Positions 36,327 to 44,907 of a stretch of 64,000 nt of DNA are shown here, one piece after another (the stretch's first letter is position 1; every line of letters begins with the position of its first letter). Made by a program: the position numbers and the translations under genes. This DNA is from Pseudoruegeria sp. HB172150. Lineage in GTDB: Bacteria; Pseudomonadota; Alphaproteobacteria; Rhodobacterales; Rhodobacteraceae. The notes below the pieces were generated by a model. It had not been told where the DNA came from. It did not search any database and worked only from the letters and a program-made list of their open reading frames with translations. Where the stretch lies: assembly GCF_013184805.1 (NCBI RefSeq), contig NZ_JAATNG010000003.1:362119-426118 (forward strand), written 5' to 3'.

Positions 36327-39300
36327 TCAGTCATTTTCGACTATCTCGATACCCAGTTCACGCGCCAGTTTCAGCCCACGCCCGCGATCTCTCTGATTGC
36401 CTGTCTCGTCGGCGATTCGCAGCGAGGCGCGCAGATGCGTTTCGGCCAGTGACAGGTCTCTGTGCGCCACGGCCCCGGCGACGCGCCGCAGCGCGAGCTG
36501 TTCAAAGTTGCGGTGCCCCATCACCTGCGCTTCGGCGATGACACGGGTCAGGGTCGCCTCTGCTTTCTCGTATTGGCCGGCCAGTACTTGCCCTTTGCCA
36601 AGAGCACTGTCGACCAGCACGCGAAGGACTCGCGCCGTCCTTGGTGCCATGTCTTCCGCTGCGGAGCGAAGCACCTCCATCGCTCTGTCGATATCGCCCA
36701 TGTCCAGTAGCGTCTCGCCCATGTTCGACAGGATCCATGCCTCGAAGAATACGAGGTCGGTCTGCCGGACGATATCCAGCGCCTCCTCGAGGTGCCGCAT
36801 CGCCTCTTCCGGTCGCCCGGATACGCGGGCCACGACCCCGGCACTGTGCCGGGCGTATTGCTGGTCCACCGGGCGCCGCGTTTCCGCGGCGACGGCGTGG
36901 GCTTCCTGCTGGACGCGCTCGACTGCGGCATCATCACCGGCATAGGCATGGCAGACGGACAGGTGGCAGCAGGCCCATAGCAGCCGGGTGCCCAGGTGCT
37001 GGCCGCGAAACAGACGGTTGGTTCCGGAATAGGCATCTGGCAGGTCGCGGAACTGCCGCGCGGCCTGCGCGAATTCTCCGCGCATGCGAAGCCCCTGAAG
37101 CCGGGCCGAGGCGATCTCTGCCAGCAGCATGGGCTCATCCAGTCCGCTGCTGTCTTCCTCGGCAAGATCGCAGCATCGGAACAGCGTGTCGAAACCACCA
37201 TCTGTAGCGTGGTAGTAGGCCATGTGGATTCGCGCTTCGGCCATGGCAATCCGGTCTCCAGCCTCCACGCTCAGAGCCTCGGCTGCGAGCAGGTGGTGCT
37301 CCGTCTTCTCGAACTCTCCAACCATCATCAGGCTGCCGCGCATGCGGCGGTGCAGATCGGCCTGGCGTAGTTTCTGCGCTGCGGTCTGTTCCAGCCGTGC
37401 GGCAGCGTCCAGCGCCCGGTCAAAAAGCGGGACTGCGCGCTGGTAGGCGGAACGTGTTACCGCTTTGTCGGCGGCCTGTTCCAGCAAGTCGGCCGCGCGT
37501 TCCCACAGGCCGCCAAGCCGCGCGTGATCGGCCATTTCCTCGACATGTGCGTCGAGCTCGCCGGCATAAACGCGCTCGCACAGTTCCAGCGCAGTGCGGT
37601 GAAGCGCCTGCCGGCGGGACGGCAGGATCGCGCGATAGGCGGCCTCCAGCGTCAGAGCGTGCTTGAAGGTGTATTCGCGAAACGGAAGGCTCCGCACCCG
37701 GAGCAACAGGTCCGCCGCGGCGAGACCGTCGAGCGCCTCTGACAGAGTATCGGGATCAAGCCCAGACAGTGGTGCAAGCAGCGGTTCCGGCACGCTCGCG
37801 CCGATTACCGCCGCCGCGTCCAGCACCTTGCGATCTGCGTCGCCCAAACGCTCGATGCGTAGGGCCAGCACGCCCCTGATCGAGGGCGGTATGGTCAGGC
37901 CCGACAGATTACGCGGCTCGGGTCCGCCGGTGCCGGGCAACGCGTGGCCGGCTTCCGAAATGGATCGCAGCACTTCCTCGATATAGAGCGGGATGCCCCC
38001 TGCTTCCTGTGCCAGCCGCCGCCCGAGTTCGGGCAGCGCCTGAGCGTCGCCAATCAGCGAGCGCACAAGTTCTTGCGCCGCCTCGGTATCCAGACCATCC
38101 AACCGCAGCTGGCTGGCATGGGGAAGCCGTGCCCAGTCGTTCTCGAATTCCGGCCGGCAAGTGACCAGCATCAGCAGCCGGGTAGAGCCAAGGGTGGACA
38201 CCAAACGATCCAGGATCGCGACGGCGCCCTGATCCGCCCAATGCGCATCTTCCACGACGAGTACCGATTGGTCGTCCTGCGCCCGAAGTTCAAGGATCAC
38301 GCGGATCGCCTCTACCAGGTCCCGGCGCCGGTGGTCACGGGATTTCTGCATCCAGTCCCCAGACAGGTCGGGCCGGTCGAGGAGAAAGGCGAGAGCCGGC
38401 AGGTAATCCGCCGCCGCATCGCCCAAGCTTGCAGTCGCAGTGTCCAGAACGACCTCTGCCGGCGCGTTGCCGTCTGGATCGGCCCAAGCGCGCAACAGGG
38501 CACCGAAAGAGAGAGTGGACCCGTTATGCGCCCGCGGCGGAAAGCTGACACGGGAGATATGCGCGCAACGAGCGTGTCGACGCAGGAATTCTTGGACGAG
38601 CCGGGACTTTCCAAGCCCCGCCTCTCCAGTGATCAGTACCACTCGCGGTCCAGACCGGCTGTCCTCGGCATATCTGGCAAGCTGTGCCAGCGACTCCTGC
38701 CGGCCAACAAAGGCGCTGAGACCTCGCGCCTGACGGGCGGCCCAGCCATCGCCGTTGGATGCGGTGCCACTTATCCGCCAGGTCGGCAGCGGTTCCGGCA
38801 AGCCTGCCACCGAGATCTCCGATGCGGTGACAATATCCAGCGCTCCGCGGCACTCCGCCCGAGCCGCGGAGCTGAGGCGCGCCTCACCGGCCGGTGTAGC
38901 CATGGCGATTTCGCGGGCGAGCAGAGCGACCGGCCCGGAGCCGGGCGACGAACCAGTCAGCGCGTCACCGGAATGGACGGCCGCAGCTGTGCTGAACCGT
39001 GACATGTCCAGAGCGGCGACCGCTGCCGACAGGGCGGGCTCTTCGTCGGGTCTAGACGTGCCGAAGACATAGGCGGCCTCCGCGCCCTGTTGCATCAGGC
39101 GCGATCCGCCGGACCTGGCCGCGATCTCGTCAAGCCTTGCATAAAGCTGGCGTTCCTCCGCTTCGGCGGTCTCGGGGTCGGACGTCAGCAGAGCGGAGGT
39201 CAGGCCGCGCCCGATGACGTGGAGCACGGCAATGTAACGTACAGCGTCCGAACTTGGCGGTTCCTTGTGCGTGGCTGGTTCAGGCACAGGCTCTGGTTCC

Positions 39301-40064
39301 ACCGCTGGTTCCGGGTGCGGCGGTTCTGGAATCTTTGTTTCCAGCTTACCGGTGCGGATCTGATCGTAGAGCGCCTGCGTCTCCGGCTCAGGCGCAACGG
39401 ACAGTGCATCGCGCAGACGGGCTGCGACAGTACGGTAAGCGTCGAGCGCCGCGTTACGGCGACCTTGCAAGGCGGCGGATGTCATCAGGTCACGCAGCGC
39501 AGCCTCGTCATAGGGTTCCAGAGCCAGCCGGCGCCTTGCAAGCGCCTCTACATCCGCGAACTTCCTCTCGGTAGTCAGGCTTTCCGATTGCCGCAGCATG
39601 GCGTCCTGCAGCAAGCGACGCAGACGGGAGCGTTCCAGATCCAGCCGTGTGGCCAGTTCTTCGCCTTCTGGGTCCAGTCCGTCCAGCGGTACCGTTCCGG
39701 CAATATCGAGCATGTTTGCCGGCGCACCGGGAACGGTTGAGGTGTCGTTCAGTCCGACGGCATCGAGAGTGACGGCTTTTGCGTCGAGGCGAACCCAACG
39801 CGCGTCGATCTCCAAGGGAAACGGGTCTGCACCCTGCAGGGCGTTTTTTAGGCGATAAAGTGCCTGCCGCATCGAAGTGCGGGCCTGCGCCTCGTTGCGG
39901 TCGGGCCAGAGCAGAGTGGCCAGCATGTCACGCCCGAGCGGCCGGTCCGGCTCCAGCGCCAGCAAAGCCAGAAGTAGCTCGCAATGGCGAGTCGGCATCT
40001 CGACCGGGCGGCCGTCCAGGCGCGCCTCGAACCGGCCGAGCAAGCGGATCTCAAGTCGTGCCAC
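36327..40064 (-). CDS. SARP-type regulator fused to degenerate cyclase-like, AAA ATPase and TPR regions
   Basis: 1245 aa. Residues about 1-95: OmpR-like winged helix (MARLEIRLLGRFEARLDGRP). About 97-245: BTAD. About 250-272: Pro/Glu linker. About 275-440: a region starting VRYIAVLHVIG with HSGDALTG, resembling a class III cyclase domain that has lost its metal residues. About 455-700: AAA/STAND ATPase (FVGRQESLAQL, Walker A GEAGLGKSRLVQEFL, VLVVEDAHWAD). About 840-1240: TPR-like helices. The layout matches large SARP-LAL/STAND activators. Starts with GTG. The convergent TPR gene is a plausible but unproven target. Confidence 0.85.
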   Translation of the reverse strand: MARLEIRLLGRFEARLDGRPVEMPTRHCELLLALLALEPDRPLGRDMLATLLWPDRNEAQARTSMRQALYRLKNALQGADPFPLEIDARWVRLDAKAVTLDAVGLNDTSTVPGAPANMLDIAGTVPLDGLDPEGEELATRLDLERSRLRRLLQDAMLRQSESLTTERKFADVEALARRRLALEPYDEAALRDLMTSAALQGRRNAALDAYRTVAARLRDALSVAPEPETQALYDQIRTGKLETKIPEPPHPEPAVEPEPVPEPATHKEPPSSDAVRYIAVLHVIGRGLTSALLTSDPETAEAEERQLYARLDEIAARSGGSRLMQQGAEAAYVFGTSRPDEEPALSAAVAALDMSRFSTAAAVHSGDALTGSSPGSGPVALLAREIAMATPAGEARLSSAARAECRGALDIVTASEISVAGLPEPLPTWRISGTASNGDGWAARQARGLSAFVGRQESLAQLARYAEDSRSGPRVVLITGEAGLGKSRLVQEFLRRHARCAHISRVSFPPRAHNGSTLSFGALLRAWADPDGNAPAEVVLDTATASLGDAAADYLPALAFLLDRPDLSGDWMQKSRDHRRRDLVEAIRVILELRAQDDQSVLVVEDAHWADQGAVAILDRLVSTLGSTRLLMLVTCRPEFENDWARLPHASQLRLDGLDTEAAQELVRSLIGDAQALPELGRRLAQEAGGIPLYIEEVLRSISEAGHALPGTGGPEPRNLSGLTIPPSIRGVLALRIERLGDADRKVLDAAAVIGASVPEPLLAPLSGLDPDTLSEALDGLAAADLLLRVRSLPFREYTFKHALTLEAAYRAILPSRRQALHRTALELCERVYAGELDAHVEEMADHARLGGLWERAADLLEQAADKAVTRSAYQRAVPLFDRALDAAARLEQTAAQKLRQADLHRRMRGSLMMVGEFEKTEHHLLAAEALSVEAGDRIAMAEARIHMAYYHATDGGFDTLFRCCDLAEEDSSGLDEPMLLAEIASARLQGLRMRGEFAQAARQFRDLPDAYSGTNRLFRGQHLGTRLLWACCHLSVCHAYAGDDAAVERVQQEAHAVAAETRRPVDQQYARHSAGVVARVSGRPEEAMRHLEEALDIVRQTDLVFFEAWILSNMGETLLDMGDIDRAMEVLRSAAEDMAPRTARVLRVLVDSALGKGQVLAGQYEKAEATLTRVIAEAQVMGHRNFEQLALRRVAGAVAHRDLSLAETHLRASLRIADETGNQRDRGRGLKLARELGIEIVEND

Positions 40065-40201
40065 GATTCATTTGCCCGTCGAAAGGAAGCATGTTTCACT
40101 TTTACTATTGGATTTCACGCGGTTGTCACGGCCAGACACCGCGTCTGTGACAGGAAGCTCGATATTGCGCCCAGTATTGCATTGAACATCGGACTTACCA
40201 C

Positions 40202-40711
40202 ATGACCATTCTGAAATTCCGTGCCGTCGAGGAACGTGACCTTCCGGAAATCCACCGGATCCTGACCGCAGAGCATGTCTGCCGCGGCACCATGCGCTTG
40301 CCGCTGGCCGATATGGAAATGGCGCGGAAACGCATGGCGCCGGAGCCGGGGGTAATCAAGATCGCGGCCATGCGCGACGGTGGAGTGGCCGGCATCGGCG
40401 TTCTGGTGACCTATCCCGGAAATCCGCGAAAATGGCATTCTGGGGAACTTGACCTCGTGGCCGTGCATCCGGATCACCGGGGCCACGGTGTCGGTGCGGC
40501 GATCTGCGTAGAGCTGCTACGGCTTTGCGACGACTGGCTGGGCCTGCAGCGGGTCGAGCTGATGGTCTGGGCGTCGAATGTCTCTGCGATCCGGCTTTAC
40601 GAGCGGTTGGGATTCGAACTCGAAGGCACCAAGCGCAACTATGTGCGGCGTGGGTCCGGATATGACGACGCCTGTCTGATGGCCCGGTTCAAGGGGCAGA
40701 GCAATGGTTGA
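40202..40711 (+). CDS. GNAT-family N-acetyltransferase
   Basis: 169 aa. LDLVAVHPDHRGHGVGAAIC is motif A (acetyl-CoA pyrophosphate loop, R/Q-x-x-G-x-G/A) and VWASNVSAIRLYERLGFELE is motif B. Similar to RimI/PhnO-like enzymes with N-terminal FRAVEERDLPEI. Substrate unknown. It lies divergent from the large regulator. Confidence 0.85.
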   Translation: MTILKFRAVEERDLPEIHRILTAEHVCRGTMRLPLADMEMARKRMAPEPGVIKIAAMRDGGVAGIGVLVTYPGNPRKWHSGELDLVAVHPDHRGHGVGAAICVELLRLCDDWLGLQRVELMVWASNVSAIRLYERLGFELEGTKRNYVRRGSGYDDACLMARFKGQSNG

Positions 40712-40745
40712 CCTGTCTCGGGACGCCGCGTGACGTTGACGTGCG

Positions 40746-42239
40746 CTATTCCGCTGCGAGCGTTCCAGGCCGGAAGCGCGCGGTGCGCAAGTCGGCCGAG
40801 TAATGCGCCATCGTCGCATGCGGTTCGCGGGCCAGTTCGTCAACCGAATGGATGACATAGTCGGCCTTTGCGTCGTCCATAAGCGGGCTGAAGTTCAGGC
40901 GGGTCCAGCCGGGTTTGTCGATCTCGTTGCCGGCGAGGATGGACTGGCGCAGCGCCAGAGATTGTTCCGGGCCGATGCCAAGGAGCCGGTGCGCATATGG
41001 TCCGGCGCAGGCACAGCCACCGCGGGCCTGGATACCATACCTGTCGCTGAGCATGCGGGTGAAGAGTTGGTGGTGAACGTGGCCGCCGGTGTTCGCATCG
41101 CGGACGCGCATCGAGAAGATGGGCAGGCTGTTCTCGCAGTCGATACCAAGGAGGTCGAGGTTGGGGTTGCTGCGCCAGATGGACAGGGCGCGGCGATTCA
41201 GCTCTGCATGGCGGCGGGCCATGTACGTGTCGCCGATGGCGTCCTTGACGAGGAAGGCAAGCGCGGCGCGGATGTCGCCGATGACGTTGGGGGTTCCGGC
41301 CTCTTCGCGGGTGGCGAGATCGCCGGAGTAATCATGCGTCTCGGGCGAGACGAAGCGCACGGTGCCGCCGCCAGGCTGGGACGGGGTGGTGCGCCGCGCC
41401 ACGCCGTGTCGCAGGATCAGGAGGCCGGAGGCGCCAGGGCCGCCGACGAACTTGTGTGGCGAGACGACGACGGCATCCTTTTCGCAATCGGTGCCAGCGC
41501 GCATATCGATGGGCAGGTAGGGGCCGGCGCCAGCATAGTCCCAGACAGAGAGAACGCCATTGGCGCGTAGGAGGCGGGTGACCGAATCGGGATCGGTGAT
41601 GATGCCGGTCACGTTCGAGGCGGCGGAGAATGCGCCGATCCGGAGAGTGCGGCCAGCGGTTCGTTGCAGCGCGTCCTGCAACTCCGCCATGTTGGGCCCG
41701 CCTTCCGGCGCTTCTCCAATTTCGATGACCTCGGCCCCGGATTCGCGCCAGGGCAGGATGTTGGAATGATGTTCGTAGGGGCCGATGAAAACGACTGGGC
41801 GGGTGCCGGCGCGCACCGCTTCGGGGAGGCCGAAGAGATTGACCAGCCTGTTTAGACCGGAGGTGGCGCCGGAGCCGCCGAAGATCACGGCGTGTCCGGC
41901 GGTGGCGCCGGTCAGCCGGGCGATGGTCGTGCGTGCTTCATTCCGCATGCGGGTCATCGTCATGCCGCAGAACGACGCCTCGGTATGACTGTTGGCATAC
42001 CAGGGCAGAACCTCTTCCAAGACGAAGGATTCGACCTGTCGGAGGGCGCGGCCCGAGGCGACGTAATCGGCGTAGACCAGCGGTTTCGGTCCGAAGGGTC
42101 CGGTCAGTTTCGCGCCTTCGCCGATGAGACCCGCGCGTAACTCTCGGATCAGGTCCGGTCTGTCGAGACTGCGCGCGAAGCGATCGAGGGGTGTGGTGGC
42201 AAAATCGTCGGGCACGGGGGAAATCCCTGCTGTGGTCAC
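40746..42239 (-). CDS. Class V aminotransferase / cysteine-desulfurase-like PLP enzyme
   Basis: 497 aa from GTG 42239. The frame extends to a TTG at 42323 that would overlap the divergent lrp start, so it was not chosen. PLP lysine in VVSPHKFVGGPGASG; aspartate in VWDYAGAGPYLP; VIFGGSGATSGLNRLV binds phosphate. RGGCACAGPYAHRLLG holds two Cys in the region used by SufS/Csd-like enzymes. Such Rhodobacteraceae proteins are annotated as selenocysteine lyase/cysteine desulfurase-like; the reaction is unknown. Divergent Lrp regulator suggests amino-acid control. Confidence 0.82.
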   Translation of the reverse strand: MTTAGISPVPDDFATTPLDRFARSLDRPDLIRELRAGLIGEGAKLTGPFGPKPLVYADYVASGRALRQVESFVLEEVLPWYANSHTEASFCGMTMTRMRNEARTTIARLTGATAGHAVIFGGSGATSGLNRLVNLFGLPEAVRAGTRPVVFIGPYEHHSNILPWRESGAEVIEIGEAPEGGPNMAELQDALQRTAGRTLRIGAFSAASNVTGIITDPDSVTRLLRANGVLSVWDYAGAGPYLPIDMRAGTDCEKDAVVVSPHKFVGGPGASGLLILRHGVARRTTPSQPGGGTVRFVSPETHDYSGDLATREEAGTPNVIGDIRAALAFLVKDAIGDTYMARRHAELNRRALSIWRSNPNLDLLGIDCENSLPIFSMRVRDANTGGHVHHQLFTRMLSDRYGIQARGGCACAGPYAHRLLGIGPEQSLALRQSILAGNEIDKPGWTRLNFSPLMDDAKADYVIHSVDELAREPHATMAHYSADLRTARFRPGTLAAE

Positions 42240-42322
42240 ATGCTTCTTGTATGATCGTGGGATTCGATCAGACAATCGCGACTTCGTTTGATTTACCGTT
42301 GAATATTGTGTCAAATGACCCA

Positions 42323-42787
42323 ATGAATGCCCGAAGCCTCGATGAGATTGACCGGCGCATCCTGCGTGCGCTGCAGCAGGATTCGACGCTGTCGCAGCGT
42401 GACCTGGCGGAGCAGGTGGGACTGTCGCAGAACGCCTGCTGGCGCCGTCTGAAGGCGATCCGTGAGGCGGGAATTATCGAACGCCACACGGTGCGGCTGA
42501 ATACAGGCAAAGTGGGGCTCGGGCTTACCGTCTTCGTGATGGTGAGGACGCGGCATCATTCGAGCGAGTGGCTGAAAACCTTCCGCCGTACGGTTCTGGC
42601 GATACCGAACGTGATCGATTTCTTCCGGATCGCCGGCGACTACGACTACATGCTGAAAGTGGTGGCGGAGGATATGAACGCCTTCGACCGGGTGTATCAG
42701 CAGATGATCGAGAAGGTCGAGCTGGATGCTGTAACCTCTTACATCACGATGGAGGCGATTGCGGATCAGCGAGAGCTGCCGGTCTGA
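42323..42787 (+). CDS. Lrp/AsnC-family transcriptional regulator
   Basis: 154 aa. HTH in LDEIDRRILRALQQDSTLSQ and RDLAEQVGLSQNACWRRLKA; C-terminal RAM domain FFRIAGDYDYMLKVVAEDMN (G-D-YD ligand loop). It is divergent from the class V aminotransferase, with 83 bp between their start codons. That gap contains TTTGA...TCAAA inverted half-sites, so it probably controls that gene and itself. The C-terminal motif suggests an amino-acid ligand. Confidence 0.92.
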   Translation: MNARSLDEIDRRILRALQQDSTLSQRDLAEQVGLSQNACWRRLKAIREAGIIERHTVRLNTGKVGLGLTVFVMVRTRHHSSEWLKTFRRTVLAIPNVIDFFRIAGDYDYMLKVVAEDMNAFDRVYQQMIEKVELDAVTSYITMEAIADQRELPV

Positions 42788-42800
42788 GCCGGCAAGCCCT

Positions 42801-43736
42801 TCAGGCCAGCAACGCCTTTTCCATCATCATGTGCACGCCCTTGTTGCCGTTGACTGTCTGCGTGATGTGAAGGTCACCAGCGAGGGAGCAGAGCATGTAG
42901 GCGTCGGCGCGGTCGAGGCCTGTCTTCTCGCAAATCCACGCGATCATATCTCGCAGCGCGCCTTCGGCGCAGCGGTTCAGATCCTGGTGCATGAACATGG
43001 TGATGATGTGGGTCGGCGTTTCGGCGCGAGGGTAGGTGAAGGACAGGTCGTCGCGCACGGTTAGCCTGAAGGTTCCGCTGAGCGCGGTCTCGATGGCAGT
43101 GATGCAGACCTCTCCATCGCCCTGGGCGCCGTGGCCGTCGCCGCAGGAGAACAGCGCGCCTTGGGTGAGGACCGGAAGATAGAGAGTGCTGCCTGCGACC
43201 AGTTCCTTGTTATCGAGATTTCCGCCATGGCGGCGCGGCGGCAGGGTGGAGATGCGATCCCAGTTCGGTGGTGGGGCGACGCCCATCACGCCGAAGAATG
43301 GCTTCAGCGGGAGGTCGAGACCCCAGGATAGCTTGGCCGTCATCGTTTCCTTGTCGAGGGGGATATTCACGATGCGGCTGGTGTCGTCGAAGTCCTCCGG
43401 GAGCGTGCCGGCGAGGGGGCGGATCAGGTTGTAGCCCCAGTCCTGTCGGAGCGAGACGTCTAGTACCTGCACCTCCAGCACGTGGCCGGGTTTCGCACCC
43501 TTCACTGCTACCGGGCCGGTCAGGATGTGGCCGGGGAGCAGGCGTTCGGCACGTTCGTGGATATCGAGGAGTTCCGGAGGCACGAAAAACCCTTCGGGCG
43601 GCAGCTGAGCCGCCGTCCCGGAGACCGTGTCGATCACAATGGTGTCGCCGCTGTCGATCTCAGCGGCCGGTGGCAGCGTGGCGTCGAAATAGCCCCAGTG
43701 GCAGGTTTCGGGGGAGGATCCGAGATGTGCGGTCAT
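42801..43736 (-). CDS. Acetamidase/formamidase family protein
   Basis: 311 aa. FmdA/AmdA family: DTIVIDTVSG, GPVAVKGAKPGHVLEVQVLD, FFGVMGVAPP, GGNLDNKELVAGSTLYLPV, FSCGDGHGAQGDGEV and CSLAGDLHITQTVNGNKGVH are the conserved blocks that form the zinc-dependent active site. It releases ammonia from formamide-type amides. Last gene of the minus-strand amide/peptide cluster; its ATG overlaps the M20 stop (ATGA). Confidence 0.9.
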   Translation of the reverse strand: MTAHLGSSPETCHWGYFDATLPPAAEIDSGDTIVIDTVSGTAAQLPPEGFFVPPELLDIHERAERLLPGHILTGPVAVKGAKPGHVLEVQVLDVSLRQDWGYNLIRPLAGTLPEDFDDTSRIVNIPLDKETMTAKLSWGLDLPLKPFFGVMGVAPPPNWDRISTLPPRRHGGNLDNKELVAGSTLYLPVLTQGALFSCGDGHGAQGDGEVCITAIETALSGTFRLTVRDDLSFTYPRAETPTHIITMFMHQDLNRCAEGALRDMIAWICEKTGLDRADAYMLCSLAGDLHITQTVNGNKGVHMMMEKALLA

Positions 43737-44896
43737 GATGCCAGCTTCAGCCGTGTTTCGACGAGTTCGACCCAGTAAGAGCAGCCTGCCGGAATTACCT
43801 CGTCGTTGAAATCATAGAGCGGGTGGTGGACGCCCGCGGTGTCGCCATTACCGATCTGGATATAGGCGCCGGGGCGCGCCTCGAGCATGAAGGCGAAATC
43901 CTCGCCGCCCATGATGGCGGGCGCTTCCGCGTCGACCTCGGGCGAGACGCGGGCGGCGACCTCGGCGGCGAAGCCGGTTTCGGCCTCGTGGTTGACCATG
44001 GCGGGATAGCCGCGCTGATAGTCGACCTTCGCGCTTGCACCGTAGACAGTGGCGGTGCGTTTGGCGATCTCGGCTATGCGGCGCTCTGCAAGGTCACGCA
44101 GGTCGGCGTCGAAGCTGCGGACGGTGCCACGGAGGGTGACGGTTTCGGGTATCACGTTAAAGGCGTCAGTGTCGGTGCGGAAGCTGGTGACAGAGACGAC
44201 GAGCGCCTTGACCGGGTCGGCATTGCGAGAGGCGATGGTCTGCAGCGCCGAAAGGATCTGGCCGGCGACGATGGTGGTGTCGATAACCTCATGCGGGCGC
44301 GCGGCATGGCCGCCCTTGCCGGTGACAACTATTTCGAATGCGTCCATCGCGGCGTAAAAGGCGCCAGTTCGGATCGCGAAATGACCGACCGCAAGACCCG
44401 GCGCGTTGTGCATGCCGTAGACCTCGGCGATATCGAAACGGTCCATCATGCCGTCCTTGACCATGGCATCGCCGCCGGCGCCGCCTTCTTCGGCAGGCTG
44501 AAAGATCACCGCGACGCGGCCTTCGAAATTGCGTGTTTCGGCGAGGTATTGTGCGGCACCCAGCAACATCGCGGTATGGCCATCATGGCCGCAGGCATGC
44601 ATCACACCGGGTGTTTGTGAGGCATGTGGCAGGCCCGTCGCTTCCAGTATCGGGAGCGCGTCCATGTCGGCGCGGAGACCGACAGTCGGTCCGCTGCCCT
44701 TGCCGTTGATGATACCGACAACGCCGGTGCGGCCAATCCCCTCTACCACTTCGTCGCATCCGAAGGCGCGCAGCTTGTCGGCGACGAAAGCGCTGGTGCG
44801 GTGGGTTTCGTAAAGCAGTTCCGGGTGCATGTGCAGGTCGCGCCGCCAGCCGGCGATCTCGGGTTGCATCTCTGCCAGGCGATTGCGTATTGGCAT
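43733..44896 (-). CDS. M20-family amidohydrolase (hippurate/N-acyl-amino-acid hydrolase type)
   Basis: 387 aa. Metal ligands in MHACGHDGHTAML and FQPAEEGGAGGDAM, plus PAIMGGEDFAFML and a final ligand near GVHHPLYDFND; RRDLHMHPELLYETHRT opens the domain. The dimerisation domain is in the middle. It hydrolyses N-acyl or peptide-like amide bonds. TAAGGAGGAG precedes the ATG, a strong ribosome site. It lies 11 bp after the transporter ATPase, so uptake and hydrolysis are coupled. Confidence 0.9.
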   Translation of the reverse strand: MPIRNRLAEMQPEIAGWRRDLHMHPELLYETHRTSAFVADKLRAFGCDEVVEGIGRTGVVGIINGKGSGPTVGLRADMDALPILEATGLPHASQTPGVMHACGHDGHTAMLLGAAQYLAETRNFEGRVAVIFQPAEEGGAGGDAMVKDGMMDRFDIAEVYGMHNAPGLAVGHFAIRTGAFYAAMDAFEIVVTGKGGHAARPHEVIDTTIVAGQILSALQTIASRNADPVKALVVSVTSFRTDTDAFNVIPETVTLRGTVRSFDADLRDLAERRIAEIAKRTATVYGASAKVDYQRGYPAMVNHEAETGFAAEVAARVSPEVDAEAPAIMGGEDFAFMLEARPGAYIQIGNGDTAGVHHPLYDFNDEVIPAGCSYWVELVETRLKLAS

Positions 44897-44907
44897 GGCT
44901 CTCCTCC

